From: Ulota crispa
Taxonomy: Eukaryota; Streptophyta; Bryopsida; Orthotrichales; Orthotrichaceae
Direction: 5' to 3'
Length of the DNA: 64,000 nucleotides
Assembly: GCA_963920765.1 (NCBI GenBank)
Contig: OY987242.1
Span: 26,684,002 to 26,748,001, forward strand
A model generated the notes under the pieces. The model did no database searches. It saw only the letters and a list, made by a program, of their open reading frames with translations, and was not told the origin of the DNA. Every line of letters starts with the position of its first letter. Position 1 is the first letter of the stretch. Positions 23,464 to 35,236 of the stretch are shown here, one piece after another. Made by a program: the position numbers and the translations under genes.

Positions 23464-24961
23464 TTGCATGAAATCTGCTCGATTTTCTCCCCGATTTTCT
23501 CAGGCTTTGCATGACTTTGCTCTCATGCGGTCATTAGATAAAGCGAACTGGTCATAAGATATAAGCACTGCCCAAGGAGTACCTTGCTCTCTCATCAGGC
23601 TGGCTTTTAGGTATCACCACTATAGAGAGTACTCGGCTCTTCTAGTGAATATAAGATTGTTGCTGAAAACACTACTCACTATAATACCGAGACTTTTCCT
23701 CTTCCAGCCTTCAAGCTGTATCGGCTTGCTGGAAGTTACACAAGCTTTCTCATGAGGTAGTAACTGATCCTCATAGGGCAGCTTACAAAAACTTACAAAA
23801 AATGTACCAGTGGAATTAGTGGTTAAAAACAAAAAAATTCAGGTAATACGTATGTTCACGATTACCTGGTTCTTACTTTTTCTCAAAAAAGATTAGGATC
23901 ATGCCTCGAATACATTTGATTAAAACTTGATAGCCGTATACCATGTCAAACATCAGATATGGCTTTGACGTAGGAAGACTTACATATTCTTTCGTAAGGA
24001 ATTCCCACTCGATCTAGACCTATCATACATAAATTTACGGTACTAGATCAGTGACTTGCTGGCCCGCTTGCTGGAGATATAAACCAGGCTAAGTGTTGAC
24101 TGGCAAAAATATCTCTCTCTTATGATACTTTCCATGTATACAGATAGTATGAAAGCCTACTCAGGTTTTTGCATGATTCGATGCTTAGAATACTACATGC
24201 AGATCCTGTAAGATAAATAGTACGGAGTAAGATACTCTCCTCTATTCTGGTTTCTTTGAGAATACTTCATGCTCTGCAATGATGCTATAATATGACCCAA
24301 AAATGATGCATGTATGTGATCTTGAATCTCTTCTTACTGAGCCTCTGAAAAGAACTAGCAAGTGCCCAAGCAATGCTAGGATGTCCCAAAAAAAACATTT
24401 TTTTACCTCTGTAATGTACCGCACCGCCATTTGTGGGGTCATCTGCAGGGCTCATAATTTTTCTAGTGAAAGAGGACAAAACTCTTCTCAGTCTTCATCT
24501 TACCTTAATTTGAGATTAGCTATCGTAACACTAGAAAAATTGGATGAAAAATTGGATGAAATTGCCAAGTCCCACACCAAGAAAACACAAGGTTTGCCAA
24601 AATTTACATGAAAGCTACTAAAATGAGTATATTTTGTGGATGAACATGCACAAGTTGTTGATTCTATCCATTTCTATCCAAAGTTTTCTTTTTTACTTGC
24701 TTGCATTGTTGGGTGCTTGTTGCGCTACCAACGAAAAAACCAAATTTAAAGGCTAGCATGTAGGCTGTAGGCCAACATTCCTTCCAATGTTTTCACCCCA
24801 TTATCTGGAAAATATTTGTGTTTGATTGAGCTTGACCGGTTGATTTCCTTCAATCCCCATATTGAACTGGTTTATCAATGAAATCTTCTAGTTATTTTCT
24901 CTATCTCATGTTGTATATCATTTTTTTTAAAGATTATAAATCAAATTTTCAACCAATATTC
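23464..24961. other. anonymous spacer
   Basis: Nothing that I can call. Short open frames on both strands (for example 24303-24611) have no family features and use codons like random AT-rich sequence. Confidence 0.4.
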
Positions 24962-25370
24962 ATAAAGGGAATTGCTAACGCAACACCCCAAATTGGTAAC
25001 AAGACATCCCCTATGAGCATGAAATGTGATTTTTAATACTAATTTTTTTATTTGGATCAAAAGATTTGTTTCACCTTTGTCATTCTAAGGCTATACTCAA
25101 AACAAATAGGTGTGCTTAAATTTGAAACTAAAAGCATAAGACTCTTAAGTTACTTAAAGCAAAAGCACGTCAAAAAATAGTATTGGTGCAATAATATTTC
25201 AACTAAAATTTAAATTTGTCATTTTTTCTTTCAAGGAAGTGGTAATGCCATGATTGAATGAATGATGGACCACTTGAATAAATCAAAAATAACACTAAAT
25301 TATTAAATTTCATACTCACAAGGGTGTCCCATTAACAATTTAGAGTGTCTAGTTAGCAATTCCCTTTATA
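24962..25370. mobile_element. 409-bp MITE with perfect 18-bp ends
   Basis: ATAAAGGGAATTGCTAAC at the left is exactly complemented by GTTAGCAATTCCCTTTAT at the right. The next bases are also partly matched (GCAACACCCC and GGGTGTCC further in). Non-coding. No second copy seen in the window. Confidence 0.75.
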
Positions 25371-25645
25371 AATTGCAAACAAACAATCTTTTCTAAGTTC
25401 AACTGGCTAGTTTTGAACTAGCTGCCAATTCTTCCTAGACATTGTTTTAGAGCACCCTCAATCCAACTGGGTTAATATCCCTCCATCAATATTCTAATAG
25501 TGGAGAATTGCAAACATGGTCCAATGCATCCGGCAAGTGGGACACAATCTTGGAGGGGACAGCAAAATCTAGCCCACATCTGGTAGATTCAATGTTCTCA
25601 GAGAGGCCTTCAAATTCCTCACTATACTGCTATCAAAGCAATGAA
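25371..25645. other. anonymous spacer
   Basis: No feature recognised. Confidence 0.35.
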
Positions 25646-25783
25646 CACCATATTCATTAAATTGGGAATTTGTGAACATTTTGGGCATTAACTATGTTTA
25701 AATTGTCCAACTTAGACTAAGTTCCAAGTTTAAAATGAACTACAACTTGGGAATCTAGTTTTTCCAATTTAAAGAATATGGTG
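25646..25783. mobile_element. short TTAAATTGGG-family MITE (138 bp)
   Basis: Ends CACCATATTCATTAAATTGG and TTTTTCCAATTTAAAGAATATGGTG (in parts). Most of the usual interior is missing. The flank before it (AATGAA) is the same as that before the copy at 18169. Confidence 0.7.
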
Positions 25784-25954
25784 ATAATGATGACTACTTT
25801 GCAAGCCAAAAATAGAGATTATGTTAGAAACACCTATTAAAAGTCTGATAGAAACAACGTTTAGAGTCTCGCTACATGTGTGCGAGTTGGATCGCAGGAG
25901 CCGGTGTGCTGCTTGCTTCAGACAAGGCCATGTAATGAAGCTCACTAATCGTTG

Positions 25955-27173
25955 TTAACCCCTAAAGGACCAAGCCATTTTTTTTTGTGAAAATCACTAA
26001 AAATTGCCACTTCAAGGAGGTTTAGTAAAATGGGATTTTATGTATTGTTTTTGGGAAATTCAACCATAGGATCTTGCCCCTAATTCAAAGAGGTACTTGT
26101 GGGAAAAAAGTCAGCTCATTCTAGATGGAGAGGAGTGAGATATTTACATCTAAAGTGAAATAAATTTTTTTTTTTCATATTGCCCAAATTTTTTAGAAGC
26201 CTTTGACCACTCTTATAACAAAAAAATTGCTCTATCCAAAACTGCACTTTATTTTTACCATGTAGGAGATCAAGTTAGGTATGTGTGGGAGAATTTTCAA
26301 ATCAATTGGAACTATACAACACATGGAACTTGTTATTTGTTAAATTGGGAAAAAACTTACATTTTGTGATTTTTGAAGCTTTCAGGAGGCCTCCTAAAGT
26401 TGAGCTCAGCATTTTTTTGGATACTTGTGTCCTCACTTGAGAGGAGGAATTTACAAGCTAAAAAATCTTAGTGGCTCAAATTGAATTTGATACCTTTGAA
26501 TTTGGTTTAAGGTGACTTTTTGGATTTAAGGTGACTTTTTGGGTTTAAGGTGGAGTACAAAATGGTACCCGTTTTTCCCAATTTAACAAATAACGCGTTA
26601 TGAGAAAAAATATTAAGTAAAAAGAAGTAGAGAACAAGTCAAAACACTTAATTGTTAAGAATTTAATTATTGAAATGAAAAACAAAAATCCCAATGCTTA
26701 TAATGTTGTGATAAACAATCTATTTCCTTTGGTTTAAATTTTTTTTCCAAAATATTAAAAATTGTCAAGTAAAATAAAGGATTTCAAAGTTTATTTTAGA
26801 GTAGAGAATCCATAATTGCCTACAAACAAAAACCCCTCATAACTTTCATCTCATTGATTAAAATTGAATGATTCAAAGCTTTGGATGTATAAAAAAATCT
26901 AAAGAACCAATTCCAATATTTATTTTTTTTAAATGTAATTTTAATGAAATTTTTGGGCTACCCGGACGAGCAGTCCTCCCCAAATTTCCATAAATCTATG
27001 CATAAATTCTTCATCAAATATCGGAATGAAGAAAAAATAAGATGCCCACATATATCTTTGAATTTCCCACCTTCAATAAAATTTTAAGAAAATCACACAA
27101 AGTAGTTTAGCTCTAGGTACATACCTGAAGTCCAACCTATCCCTTGAAGGGACAGTGATCCTTTAGGAGTTAA
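25955..27173. mobile_element. piggyBac-like element, ~960-bp class, copy 3, with nested MITE
   Basis: TTAA-CCCCTAAAGGACCAAG to GATCCTTTAGGAG-TTAA. Without the MITE at 26332-26597 it is about 950 bp and parallels the copy at 57233 along its length (AAAATTGCCACTT, CTCATTCTAGATG, GAATGATTCAAAGCTT). Confidence 0.75.
26332..26597. mobile_element. TTAAATTGGG-family MITE nested in the element at 25955
   Basis: Ends TTATTTGTTAAATTGGG and CCCAATTTAACAAATAACG. It carries a small internal direct duplication of AAGGTGACTTTTTGG. Its position inside the host element shows that this family was still moving after the piggyBac-like copy arrived. Confidence 0.8.
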
Positions 27174-27406
27174 GTGAGCTCAGGGGAGGCTAGACCAATT
27201 TCCATGGGGGGCTGGAAGGATCTAGGCTTGGACCTCCAGCCTCCAATTCTACAAAAGTTGACAACATTCCTAGAGCTCTTGGATCCTTCACCGGAGGTTC
27301 ATTTCTAAATTCTACATCTAGTAAAGATTTTAGAGTTTTTCCTTAGTTCTGCCCGGATCAGCCTGGAGGCCCCCTCCAGTTCTGGTCCTCCATGGAAACT
27401 GGCTCT

Positions 27407-27731
27407 AAGAGCATTTCTTGCAACCTTCCAAATGTCCAGGTCCCTCCAATTTCTCTCTATCTGTTTTAGAGGGAGATGTCACTTGTGTCCCCAACATTGC
27501 AAGTCACTAAGTATAGTGCCAACCAATCACTAGTCAAAGAACTTCCAAAAGCAATAAAGTAAACTATGATCACCATAAAATATAGCTTGTAGAGGGTTTA
27601 GAGGCCCCCTTCAAATATGGCTTATTTGGAGGGGGAAATAAGTATACAAGAGCAATTTGCTAAAATTAATTGTTTTTCATCCAAATTTGAGCCGGGCCTG
27701 AAAATGTGGCGTGTTGCAAAAGATGCTCTAA
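27407..27731. mobile_element. AGAGCATC-family MITE, copy 1
   Basis: CTAAGAGCATTTCTTGCAACC at the left (two parts) and TTGCAAAAGATGCTCTAAG at the right. The body is the reverse complement of the copy at 38435, sharing the CAATAAAGTAAACTATGA region and AAATATGGCTTATTTG. Confidence 0.7.
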
Positions 27732-27880
27732 GAGCATCTCCACTACAGAATGTAAAGAGACCCGCAATACCGAGCTTTGCATATTAAGGGCCATCAAATC
27801 ATGATCTGATGGCCCTTAATATGCGAAGCTCGGTATTGCGGGTCTCTTTATATTCTGCAGTGGAGAAGCTCTAAGAGCTT
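27731..27880. repeat. 150-bp near-perfect palindrome
   Basis: AGAGCATCTCCACTACAGAA leads into a stem that turns over at ATCATGATCTGAT (about 27800) and returns through CTCGGTATTGCGGGTCTCTT to TTCTGCAGTGGAGAAGCTCT. Arms of about 65 bp pair with very few mismatches. It abuts the preceding element and shares its AGAGCATC terminus. Confidence 0.8.
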
Positions 27881-27936
27881 CTCAAGAGCCCACTTAACTT
27901 GGCATGTAACCGGTAGTGTTGCGTGTGTGTGTTGCT

Positions 27937-28292
27937 TTAACCCTTAAAGGACTGATGGATCACTGTGGCTTGCCCCGCCTGTAGCATTCTACAGTGTTTT
28001 GCACATGGGCACCAGTAGTATTGCTTCAAAAAGTTAGAAAAGTCAATAGTGCATGGTGCCCTCATGAAAATTTCAAGAAGGGTAGCTCGGGAGCTAACAG
28101 CATGTATCACAATTTGGGTTACAAAATAAAATGAATGTATCTCAAGAGGTAATTTTTTGCCTTCCATGATGCACTATGCTTTTATGATCACTTCTGAAAA
28201 AAATCAGACCAAATCAGTCTTTCTCTAGGATATAGAGTTTTTTTTTTGGAGGCAACGGACGTTTTTTATCTGTGCTGACGTCTAGGGGTTAA
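27937..28292. mobile_element. piggyBac-like MITE, ~370-bp class, copy 2
   Basis: TTAA-CCCTTAAAGGACTG to GACGTCTAGGGG-TTAA, inverted relative to the copy at 14483 (shared CATGGTGCCCTCATGAAAA and CCATGATGCACTATG). Confidence 0.7.
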
Positions 28293-28754
28293 GTCTCCAC
28301 CTCATTGCCACTAAAACGTTTCCCGCTTTCTCAGGCAACGCTACAAGGCTCCATGGACGCTAATTTGAAGGTTTTTTGAAAGCACGCAAGAGCATCCTTA
28401 ACGACCGGATTTGTTTGTTTTCCAACGGCTAGTGCTACTAATCCTTTTGTACCAAAATTGTGTTGAAGAGTCGCAAAGGGAAAAATTGGAGTTGATGAAG
28501 AGAAGCAATTGTGCAAGTCTTGGCTTTCTTTTTTTCAAGACCCAGTGACTGGAGTAGACAAAGAATCAAAGCTGTGGCTCATTACAACAAACATTGTCCT
28601 ACTAAAGTGGAAGAGCATGCTCTTTGTAGTTTAGATTCAAAGTGAGAAATCATTAAACATGATGTTGCAAAATTCTATGGCTGCTTTAAGACGATGAAAA
28701 TTTTGGAGATTAAGGGTACTACCAAGGACATCATCGATCACACATTGTATTTAA
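28293..28754. other. anonymous spacer
   Basis: No clear feature. A weak resemblance to transposase or retroelement coding sequence at 28560-28740 could not be supported in any frame. Confidence 0.3.
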
Positions 28755-28996
28755 CACCATATTCGTTAAATTGAGAAAAAGGATACATTTTGGGACTTCT
28801 GAATGTTGCATTTTTTTAGAGTGTTTTGATGACTTAGAGTGAATTTTATGATGATTTCTGCAAGATATTACATGAATGATGTAGAATTTTGAAAGAATTA
28901 TCATTCAAACCAATTTAATTTGCCAAAATACTCTCAAAAATGCAATATGTAGAAGTCCCAAAATGTATCATTTTTCCCAATTTAACAGATATGGTG
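28755..28996. mobile_element. TTAAATTGGG-family MITE with long foldback arms
   Basis: CACCATATTCGTTAAATTGAG to TTTCCCAATTTAACAGATATGGTG (in parts). The inverted arms here run about 60 bp (GATACATTTTGGGACTTCTG pairs with AGAAGTCCCAAAATGTATC), longer than in other copies, and the usual interior is replaced. Confidence 0.75.
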
Positions 28997-29343
28997 TTGT
29001 TTGTACAAGCGTTGAGGAGATGAGGTGTTTTATTTTTATTTTTTCATTTTTGGAGAATTTTGTCAAAAGCCCCACACTAGCAAGATTTTCATATAGATGG
29101 TTAGACTAATCTATTGAGCTTGTGCAACAGATGCATTTCATTTCCAAATTGATATTGCACAAGACATTTTTGAAGAGTCCTAGAGTTGGCTCTAGTGGTG
29201 GTGGTACCTTTAGTGCAAGGAAGGTCATAAATTCATGATATGCTAGAGGATTAAAGTGTGTTGCCCTTCAATGTCCTTAAGGATTAAACATGTCAAAGAA
29301 GACCAACGACATGTGACTATTTCATTCCAATATTTGTAAACCC

Positions 29344-29440
29344 TAATAGAACTTCATCTCCTACAATATATTGCATTAGAGTTCAATTCTTTGAGAATTG
29401 AACTCTAATGCAATATATTGTAGGAGATGAAGTTCTATTA
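29344..29440. repeat. perfect 47-bp inverted repeat with 3-nt loop
   Basis: Positions 29344-29390 are exactly complementary to 29394-29440, with TTG between them. The stem starts TAATAGAACTTC and ends at TTCAATTCT. No mismatch was found on base-by-base comparison. Such perfection implies either a very recent inverted duplication or gene conversion. Confidence 0.9.
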
Positions 29441-30059
29441 CTATACATTAGGGTTCAATTCTCTGTTAAAATTGTATGATGCAAGAGTGCTTCATCTTCT
29501 TTAATTTTTATCTCTTGACCTTGCCAGACGATATTGTGCAAGATCAAGAGGATGAAGCCTAGTTTGAGGTTACAAACCTTTGGCCTTAGGGTGATACAAC
29601 TCTTGTCACTGATTATATAATTGCGTGATAATGTCAGTTTCATAGAATGCTTATGTAGTTGGCAACCCCATTTTTTTTATAAGCTATGTCTTAGTTCCAA
29701 TATGGATGCACTTGATGGCTTGTATTTTTCACATGCTCGCTTTTGTCCATGGAGCTTAATCTTGGCAACTTATTAGTTTAGTGTGTTGAGAGGAATCATG
29801 TTGTCTAGCCATTGCAAACTTGAGTAGTGGAATAAAATTGAGCATGCAAGGTCTGAAATCGTTGCTTTCATAAACTAATGCATTAGCAAAAATGATTCTT
29901 TTGTAAATTTTAAATGAAGAATGTATGACTGAAATTGATTTTACAATAAACCAATGCATTACTAAAATTGATTTGTCCAAAATTTGGTTCCCAAGGCACC
30001 AACTTGTCTCTCTCACCTACAAGCTACAACAACACATATGCCAGATCATGCACATGACC
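29441..30059. other. anonymous spacer
   Basis: No gene or repeat recognised. Confidence 0.35.
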
Positions 30060-30277
30060 AACCAAAGATTACCAAAGATCACTGGCGGACGCCGGCGCCA
30101 GCGCCAGGCGGGGTGGTGTGGTGGGTGGTGGATTTTACACGGCGGAATTGAGCCCCGCCAGGCTACGCCAAGCTACTCCAAGCTAAGCAAGGCCACGCCA
30201 GGATTTTACGCCAGGAATTGAGCCCCTCCAGGAATTGAGCCCCGCCAGGCTCCGCCAGGGTTAAGCCTCTCGTGCCC
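30060..30277. repeat. GC-rich patch of short degenerate repeats
   Basis: Variants of GAATTGAGCCCCGCCAGGCT recur at least four times (about 30145, 30205, 30225 and 30240), mixed with GCCACGCCAGG. The base composition is far from that of the flanks. Confidence 0.6.
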
Positions 30278-30610
30278 CGCCACCTGGCCATGCGGATGGT
30301 GGGTGGCGGCGCTCATCTCTGTCATGTCCTGTCTAATCAACATAAGTCTAATCAACATACTCCTAAAGGTTCAACATACTCCTAAAGGTAGATTCTGTTC
30401 ACGCCACCTGGCCATGCGGATGGTGGGTGGCGGGGCTCATCTCTGTCGTGTCCTGTCGAATCAACATAAGTCTAATCAACATACTCCTAAAGGTTCAACA
30501 TACTCCTAAAGGTAGATTCTGTTCACGCCACCTGGCCATGCGGATGGTCGGTGGCGGGGCTCATGCCCTGACTAGTCAACATACTCCTAAAGATAGATTC
30601 TGTTCAAACG
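30278..30610. repeat. 124-bp tandem repeat, about 2.7 copies
   Basis: The block CGCCACCTGGCCATGCGGAT recurs at 30278, 30402 and 30526, exactly 124 bp apart. Each unit holds a run of ATCAACATA and CATACTCCTAAAGGT sub-repeats. The third unit is shortened. Differences between units are few, so the array is young. Confidence 0.9.
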
Positions 30611-31278
30611 GAGTGTATTGAAGAAGGACCCGCCTATTCGTTCTCTGCTTCCCCGTTGCCATGCGTGAATTCATGCGTGAGTCCACAGTTTAGTGCTGAA
30701 ATGTGTCAGAATGGGATTGATTGTGGCAAATGCGCTTAATCGGGATCAGTTCTGTCGGCCTGGGACACGCGGATGCTAATACTGTTGCTCCGCCACGTGC
30801 TCATGGTAGGCGTCTTGCATTGTACAGTTGCAAGCTTGTGGACTATAAAGAGACTTCTTCAAAGTACGATGGATAGCCAGCATTTGTGAGAGGGCCGATT
30901 CCAAAAACGGGTAGGGGACGGAGGTAGTGCTACCACCACATGATTGTCTAAATTGGCGCTCTGTTTGGCCTACATTTTTGCTGTCCTTAGTCCTTACTCC
31001 GTAGAGCTCAATTCTCCTCTTCCATTCCATTGGAGTGTTCAAATTTTCTGCAACATCTACCTACATTTAGATAGTGTATCATCTCCTTGAAAAAATCACA
31101 GTGCTTCTCAAACATGGGAGACCATCCATTATTCCTCTGAGCCTCTATTGTTAATGCATCCCTCCCACCCAAGCTTACCTAGCCTGTCAATTGCAGTGCT
31201 AGGATAGTCAGTAGTTTCGAAGTAGAGTTCAGGTATTGAGTCTGACACTTGCTTGCACTGGACATCAAACGTTTGAAG

Positions 31279-32385
31279 ATGAGCAATTGGCCGCAAACCA
31301 TGACGCCGTCTTGGTCTGACGACGAAAGGAGCGGGTTTGCTCCTCCATGTATAATCAGCGAATTCACGACAGACCTCCTAGAGACTCCGCTCTCTGGAGT
31401 TCACTCCAACGTTGACGACAATGAAGGTCTCCATGCGGCTCCGACGTCGGCGCAAATTCATACACCAGCTCGCCTGGTTGTCGGTGCTCGTGATGACCGC
31501 CTACTACCAGGCTATCAGCGAAATATAGAAGACGGTGGATCCTTCATAGCTGCTACGAAAATTCTTGCACAAGGTGGATTTCCACCCAGTACCATCACTA
31601 CTCGATGTCATCCCTTTCTGCAACATTCAAAACCGTTGCTCACAATCACAAGATCTCATTTCAAAGCAAGAGAGGCCGTGTCGGTTTATATACTTTGACA
31701 GTAGTAGTTTCAGAATTTGTTCCCCCTATTGAGGGAGAATTGTCGATTCTAAGGTTTGACACGTACTACCTTGTTTAACTTGAAACCTTGTTCAACTTGA
31801 ATTTAAGACAGTTCTAATTTGTTTCAACAAGGTGATATAAACTTTGCTAATGCATGTTTACTAATCGTTGGTTGTTTTCACCCCCAAGATCTAGTTGCAT
31901 TTCTTACCGAGGCAGTCCCTCAATTAAGAACTGAGAGACTGACATATCCGGTTGCTGGATGGACTGTATTGGTTTTTGATTCAGAATTTGATCCACCCAT
32001 GCAAGAAGCAGAAGGCCACGTTGCTGTGATCCACTCCGAGTGCCGGAAGTATCTGAGCGAGAACGGACCTACTTTTATGACCGGTAGCGACCAGACCAAA
32101 GAAACAACGTGTGCCGTGTTATACAACATGGCTGAGCACGTGAAGGTGCTTTCGCCAGCTAATGACCCAATCCCGACGGATATCGTGCTGAACATGTGCC
32201 ACTGGGAGGCTACTCTGCTCGCATTAGTCGAGGAAATGAGGACCGTGGAAGAGGCGTTTCCTTCTCTTAGTTGCAGCTCCGGTGTGTACGTGCTCACCTC
32301 ATCGTCTTATGCTGCATTCCTGAGAGCGCTGGCTGCCGAGATTGCCGATCGGCCGTCAGCTTGCCGTTTCCCATCTCCGGCTTAA
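31279..32385 (+). CDS. unrecognised protein gene, probably two or more exons
   Basis: Two open frames with GC-rich, protein-like codon use are separated by about 120-200 bp of AT-rich sequence. The first starts at the ATG at 31279 (MSNWPQTMTPSW) and is open to 31698. The second is convincing from about 31889 (LVAFLTEAVPQL) to the stop at 32385, ending DRPSACRFPSPA. A donor AAG-GTGGAT near 31571 and acceptors CCCCCAAG (31888) or GATCTAG (31894) join them in phase 1, but other pairings are possible. The second part has features of a folded soluble domain (PVAGWTVLVFDSEFDPP, LYNMAEHVKVLSPANDPIP, MCHWEATLLALVEEM) and no membrane segment or signal. I know no family to which it belongs. It could also be a captured or decaying gene. 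Confidence 0.5.
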
Positions 32386-33748
32386 GTACGTTGCAACTAG
32401 AATAGCTGAAGGGATCGTTGTAAATTAGGACAGTATAGATATTGAGTTTAGGCCGTGCAGCCTGAATCAAGCCAAAGGAATGGAATAATGCCGATTCAAC
32501 AGAATATATTTTGGTGAGGTTTAGTGTCCATTAAAAAATCTGTAAATCAGCCAGCAAATATCCATAGTTTTCTATATTTTACTTGGTTTTGTATTAGTAT
32601 GTTTCAGTTGTTATATATACGTCTACTTGAAATATAGAGTCTGTTTCTTGAAGAATAGCTTACCGATTGTGTTTGCATAACAGCAATAATGAGCCCTCAA
32701 AATATCTTCCAAGTGTTCCTCACAATTAATAGCCAGTTCAAAGTTCTGCAAAGAGTCTGCCAGCTCAAGTGTGTATTGTCATTCAAAAGTGGGTTGTAGA
32801 GGCCAAATGATACGGTCAGAGGAAGGAAAAGAGCGCGTTAAAGCGCTGGCACGATCAGGGTACCCCGAAAGGGCATACCGGACCTCCGGAAAGCAATATC
32901 ATTTCACTTTCATTAGTGGGTCCTCAATATTTTTGTTTAGTGAAAAGTTTGAACTTGCTAGTGATGAGACATTTTTTTTAAGCTTTCCTTATGTTAAGAC
33001 ATTCATTTATCAAGTGTTCCTTTCATCAAAAGGACTTTCTTGTTTTTTTTTCACACCATAAAAGTGATTAGAACCCAAATGTCCTAATCCGGACTTTTTT
33101 TGACTTGTAATTTGTAATGGCTCCCTAAAATGAATTATGAACAGTTTAATAATTTTGACCAAATGTGCACCTAGAAACAAGTATATGTGCATGCTTTTGC
33201 CACTTTAAAAAAAGAACTACAAATTTTTAATGTTCTTTATTGGACGTGGAAAAACTCGCATGAAAGAGTCCTTAAAAGAATTCATAACAACTAGTTTTAA
33301 TAATGTATGGACTAATACTCTTCAAATTCATGAACCATAGAAGCTTGCACAACTGTAAATGCATTAACCTAATTCCTACCAACCAAATTTGTAGTCCGGA
33401 TGAGTCCTTTACTTCATTTTGATGAAATGAGACAGTTCCAAAACTTTTTTTAAAATTGCTCATTTGGATATGATAACATGCATCTTTTGAAAAAGTGTAT
33501 TTTTTTTCTACTAATCTACAAGTATAAGAAACTTCTTGCCAAAAAATAAATAGCAAAGCACTATCTAGTAAGACATAATAAATAGCAAAAGTATCATGGG
33601 TATGGCCAAATTAGACCTAAGTTGTCCTTTTTGGTTACCTTGATTGTGCCATCACCCTTTAGTAACTCCGTTGTGCAAAGTAGTGACTTTGTTAAACAAA
33701 TCACAAAATGAAATAAATGGTCCTTTCCTAGCCTCATTCTTGCCCTAA
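32386..33748. other. 3' flank of the unknown gene and spacer
   Basis: Probable polyadenylation region in AT-rich sequence to about 32660. A short GC-rich patch at 32820-32890 has no supported frame. The rest shows nothing. Confidence 0.35.
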
Positions 33749-34060
33749 TAACATGTTATTCGTTAAAAGGGTACTATTCTTACAAATTGGAACTTCTGGC
33801 TTTTTTTTTTGAGAACGCCATAATCATCAAATTGGGAATCCATTGACTATTTTTCAATGAAATGAGATGTATATCATTCAGAAATACGCTCTTTTGAGAC
33901 ATAAAGTCTGAAATTTGGATAGAAAGACTGAAATTTTGAATAGATGTTCCATTAAGCAAGTTTTAGGTGACCTACTTAATTAAATTAATGGGGACTTTTT
34001 GGATTCAGGTGAAAAACAATTGGGACTCATGGTTTTCCCGTTTTAACGAATAACGTGTTT
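33749..34060. mobile_element. diverged TTAAATTGGG-family MITE
   Basis: AACATGTTATTCGTTAAAAGGG at the left (in parts) and CCCGTTTTAACGAATAACGTG at the right. The block TTTTTGGATTCAGGTG resembles the family block TTTTTGGGTTTAAGGTGG. The interior is otherwise diverged. Confidence 0.6.
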
Positions 34061-34496
34061 AATACAGTTTTAATTTTGAAGTAGTGTTTTTCTTGACAAA
34101 TAATTTTGAAGCAATGTTTGGGATCTAGGCTTTTCTTTTTTGCGACACAAGCTATGGGGGCCAATGGGTGGCAATCCCTCCAAATTGTAAGCCAGTTATT
34201 GCCCCCATGCAGTAGCTTGTATTATGAAAATACAAAACAAAATATCTGCCTGCTGGAACAAATGAACAGAGTCAATAGGCTGACCTGAAGCCCTGAACCT
34301 AAGCTTAGTGCCGGTTCTCCTTGTTCTCCCTGTTTATTTGTGAGATTTCTTTTGATAAGTCAAGGCGTTCTTCCATGTGAAGCAGGTAGGTAAAGAAAAT
34401 TTCAGTGAATCAAACAAGAAGAGAATCAGACCCCCCAAAAAAGCTATATTTTCTTACCATTGATGTGCAGAAAACAATCTTTTCTTTGCTATAAAA

Positions 34497-34710
34497 CACC
34501 ATATTCATTAAATTGGGAAATGAGTACATTTTGGGACTTTGAGGTGATCACCTCAAACCGAGCTTGCAATGTTTTTTGGGTACACGTATCCTCACGTGAG
34601 AGAAGGAATTTGTGAGGGAAAAAATCTTAATGGCTTTAATTGAATCTGATACCTTAACTTTTTGGGTTTGAGGGAAAAACAAAGTGTTTCCCAATTTAAT
34701 GAATATGGTG
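34497..34710. mobile_element. TTAAATTGGG-family MITE, CACCAT subtype
   Basis: CACCATATTCATTAAATTGG to TTTCCCAATTTAATGAATATGGTG (in parts), with TTGTGAGGGAAAAAATCTTA inside. Confidence 0.8.
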
Positions 34711-34908
34711 TTATAAGTAGTTGGCTACGATCTGGACACTTGTCGAAGGAGAACTTGAGCTGTACTTTTTTAACCTGTTAAATAATATTTTAGTTCTTGG
34801 TGAGGCAGCCCGAAGTATCACCAGAAGAATAGGAACCAGAATAAAAGAGAAAGAAGGAGCACAAATAAAGGCCGGCATGGATGTATGACCAATCACAATA
34901 AAAAAAAT

Positions 34909-35221
34909 AGGGAAAATTTCATGGATATTCTTGAAGTTTGCAATATTTTCATAGAAATTTCTGTTTTTTTTTAAATATCACAAATACCCTTGGACCAAAA
35001 AATTAAGCGCTTGTTTTGTTGTGCATGTCATTTCCATTCTTTCTTTGTACACACACATAACAAGAAAGAGATAGTGTGCGCACAAAGGGAGAGGAAGTGA
35101 CATGCATAACAAAACAAATGCCTAAGTTTTTTGGTCTAAGGGTATTTGTGATATTTCTGAAAAAGCAAGTGCATCTATGAAAATATTACAAACTTCAGGA
35201 GTATCCATGAAAATTTCCCTA
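34909..35221. mobile_element. 310-bp palindromic MITE (GGGAAAATTTCATGG family), copy 1
   Basis: Both ends read GGGAAAATTTCATGGATA into the element and the arms stay complementary for about 140 bp, down to a centre around the microsatellite-like GTACACACACATAACAAG. Three more copies lie in lipoxygenase introns (39357, 40444 and 42879). Confidence 0.85.
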
Positions 35222-35236
35222 AAAAACAACCATACA

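Noticed and set aside
24303-24611. 102-residue ORF.
   Set aside because: The composition is that of random AT-rich sequence, and no motif or splice context is present.
30278-30610. CRISPR-like look of regularly spaced repeats.
   Set aside because: The units are 124 bp head to tail with no unique spacers, in a eukaryotic genome. It is a plain tandem array, as is the 21-bp array at 40264.
32771-33061. ORF starting with a GC-rich segment (GKERVKALARSGYPERAYR).
   Set aside because: Only the first ~45 codons look protein-like and the rest is AT-rich. No splice partner is convincing.
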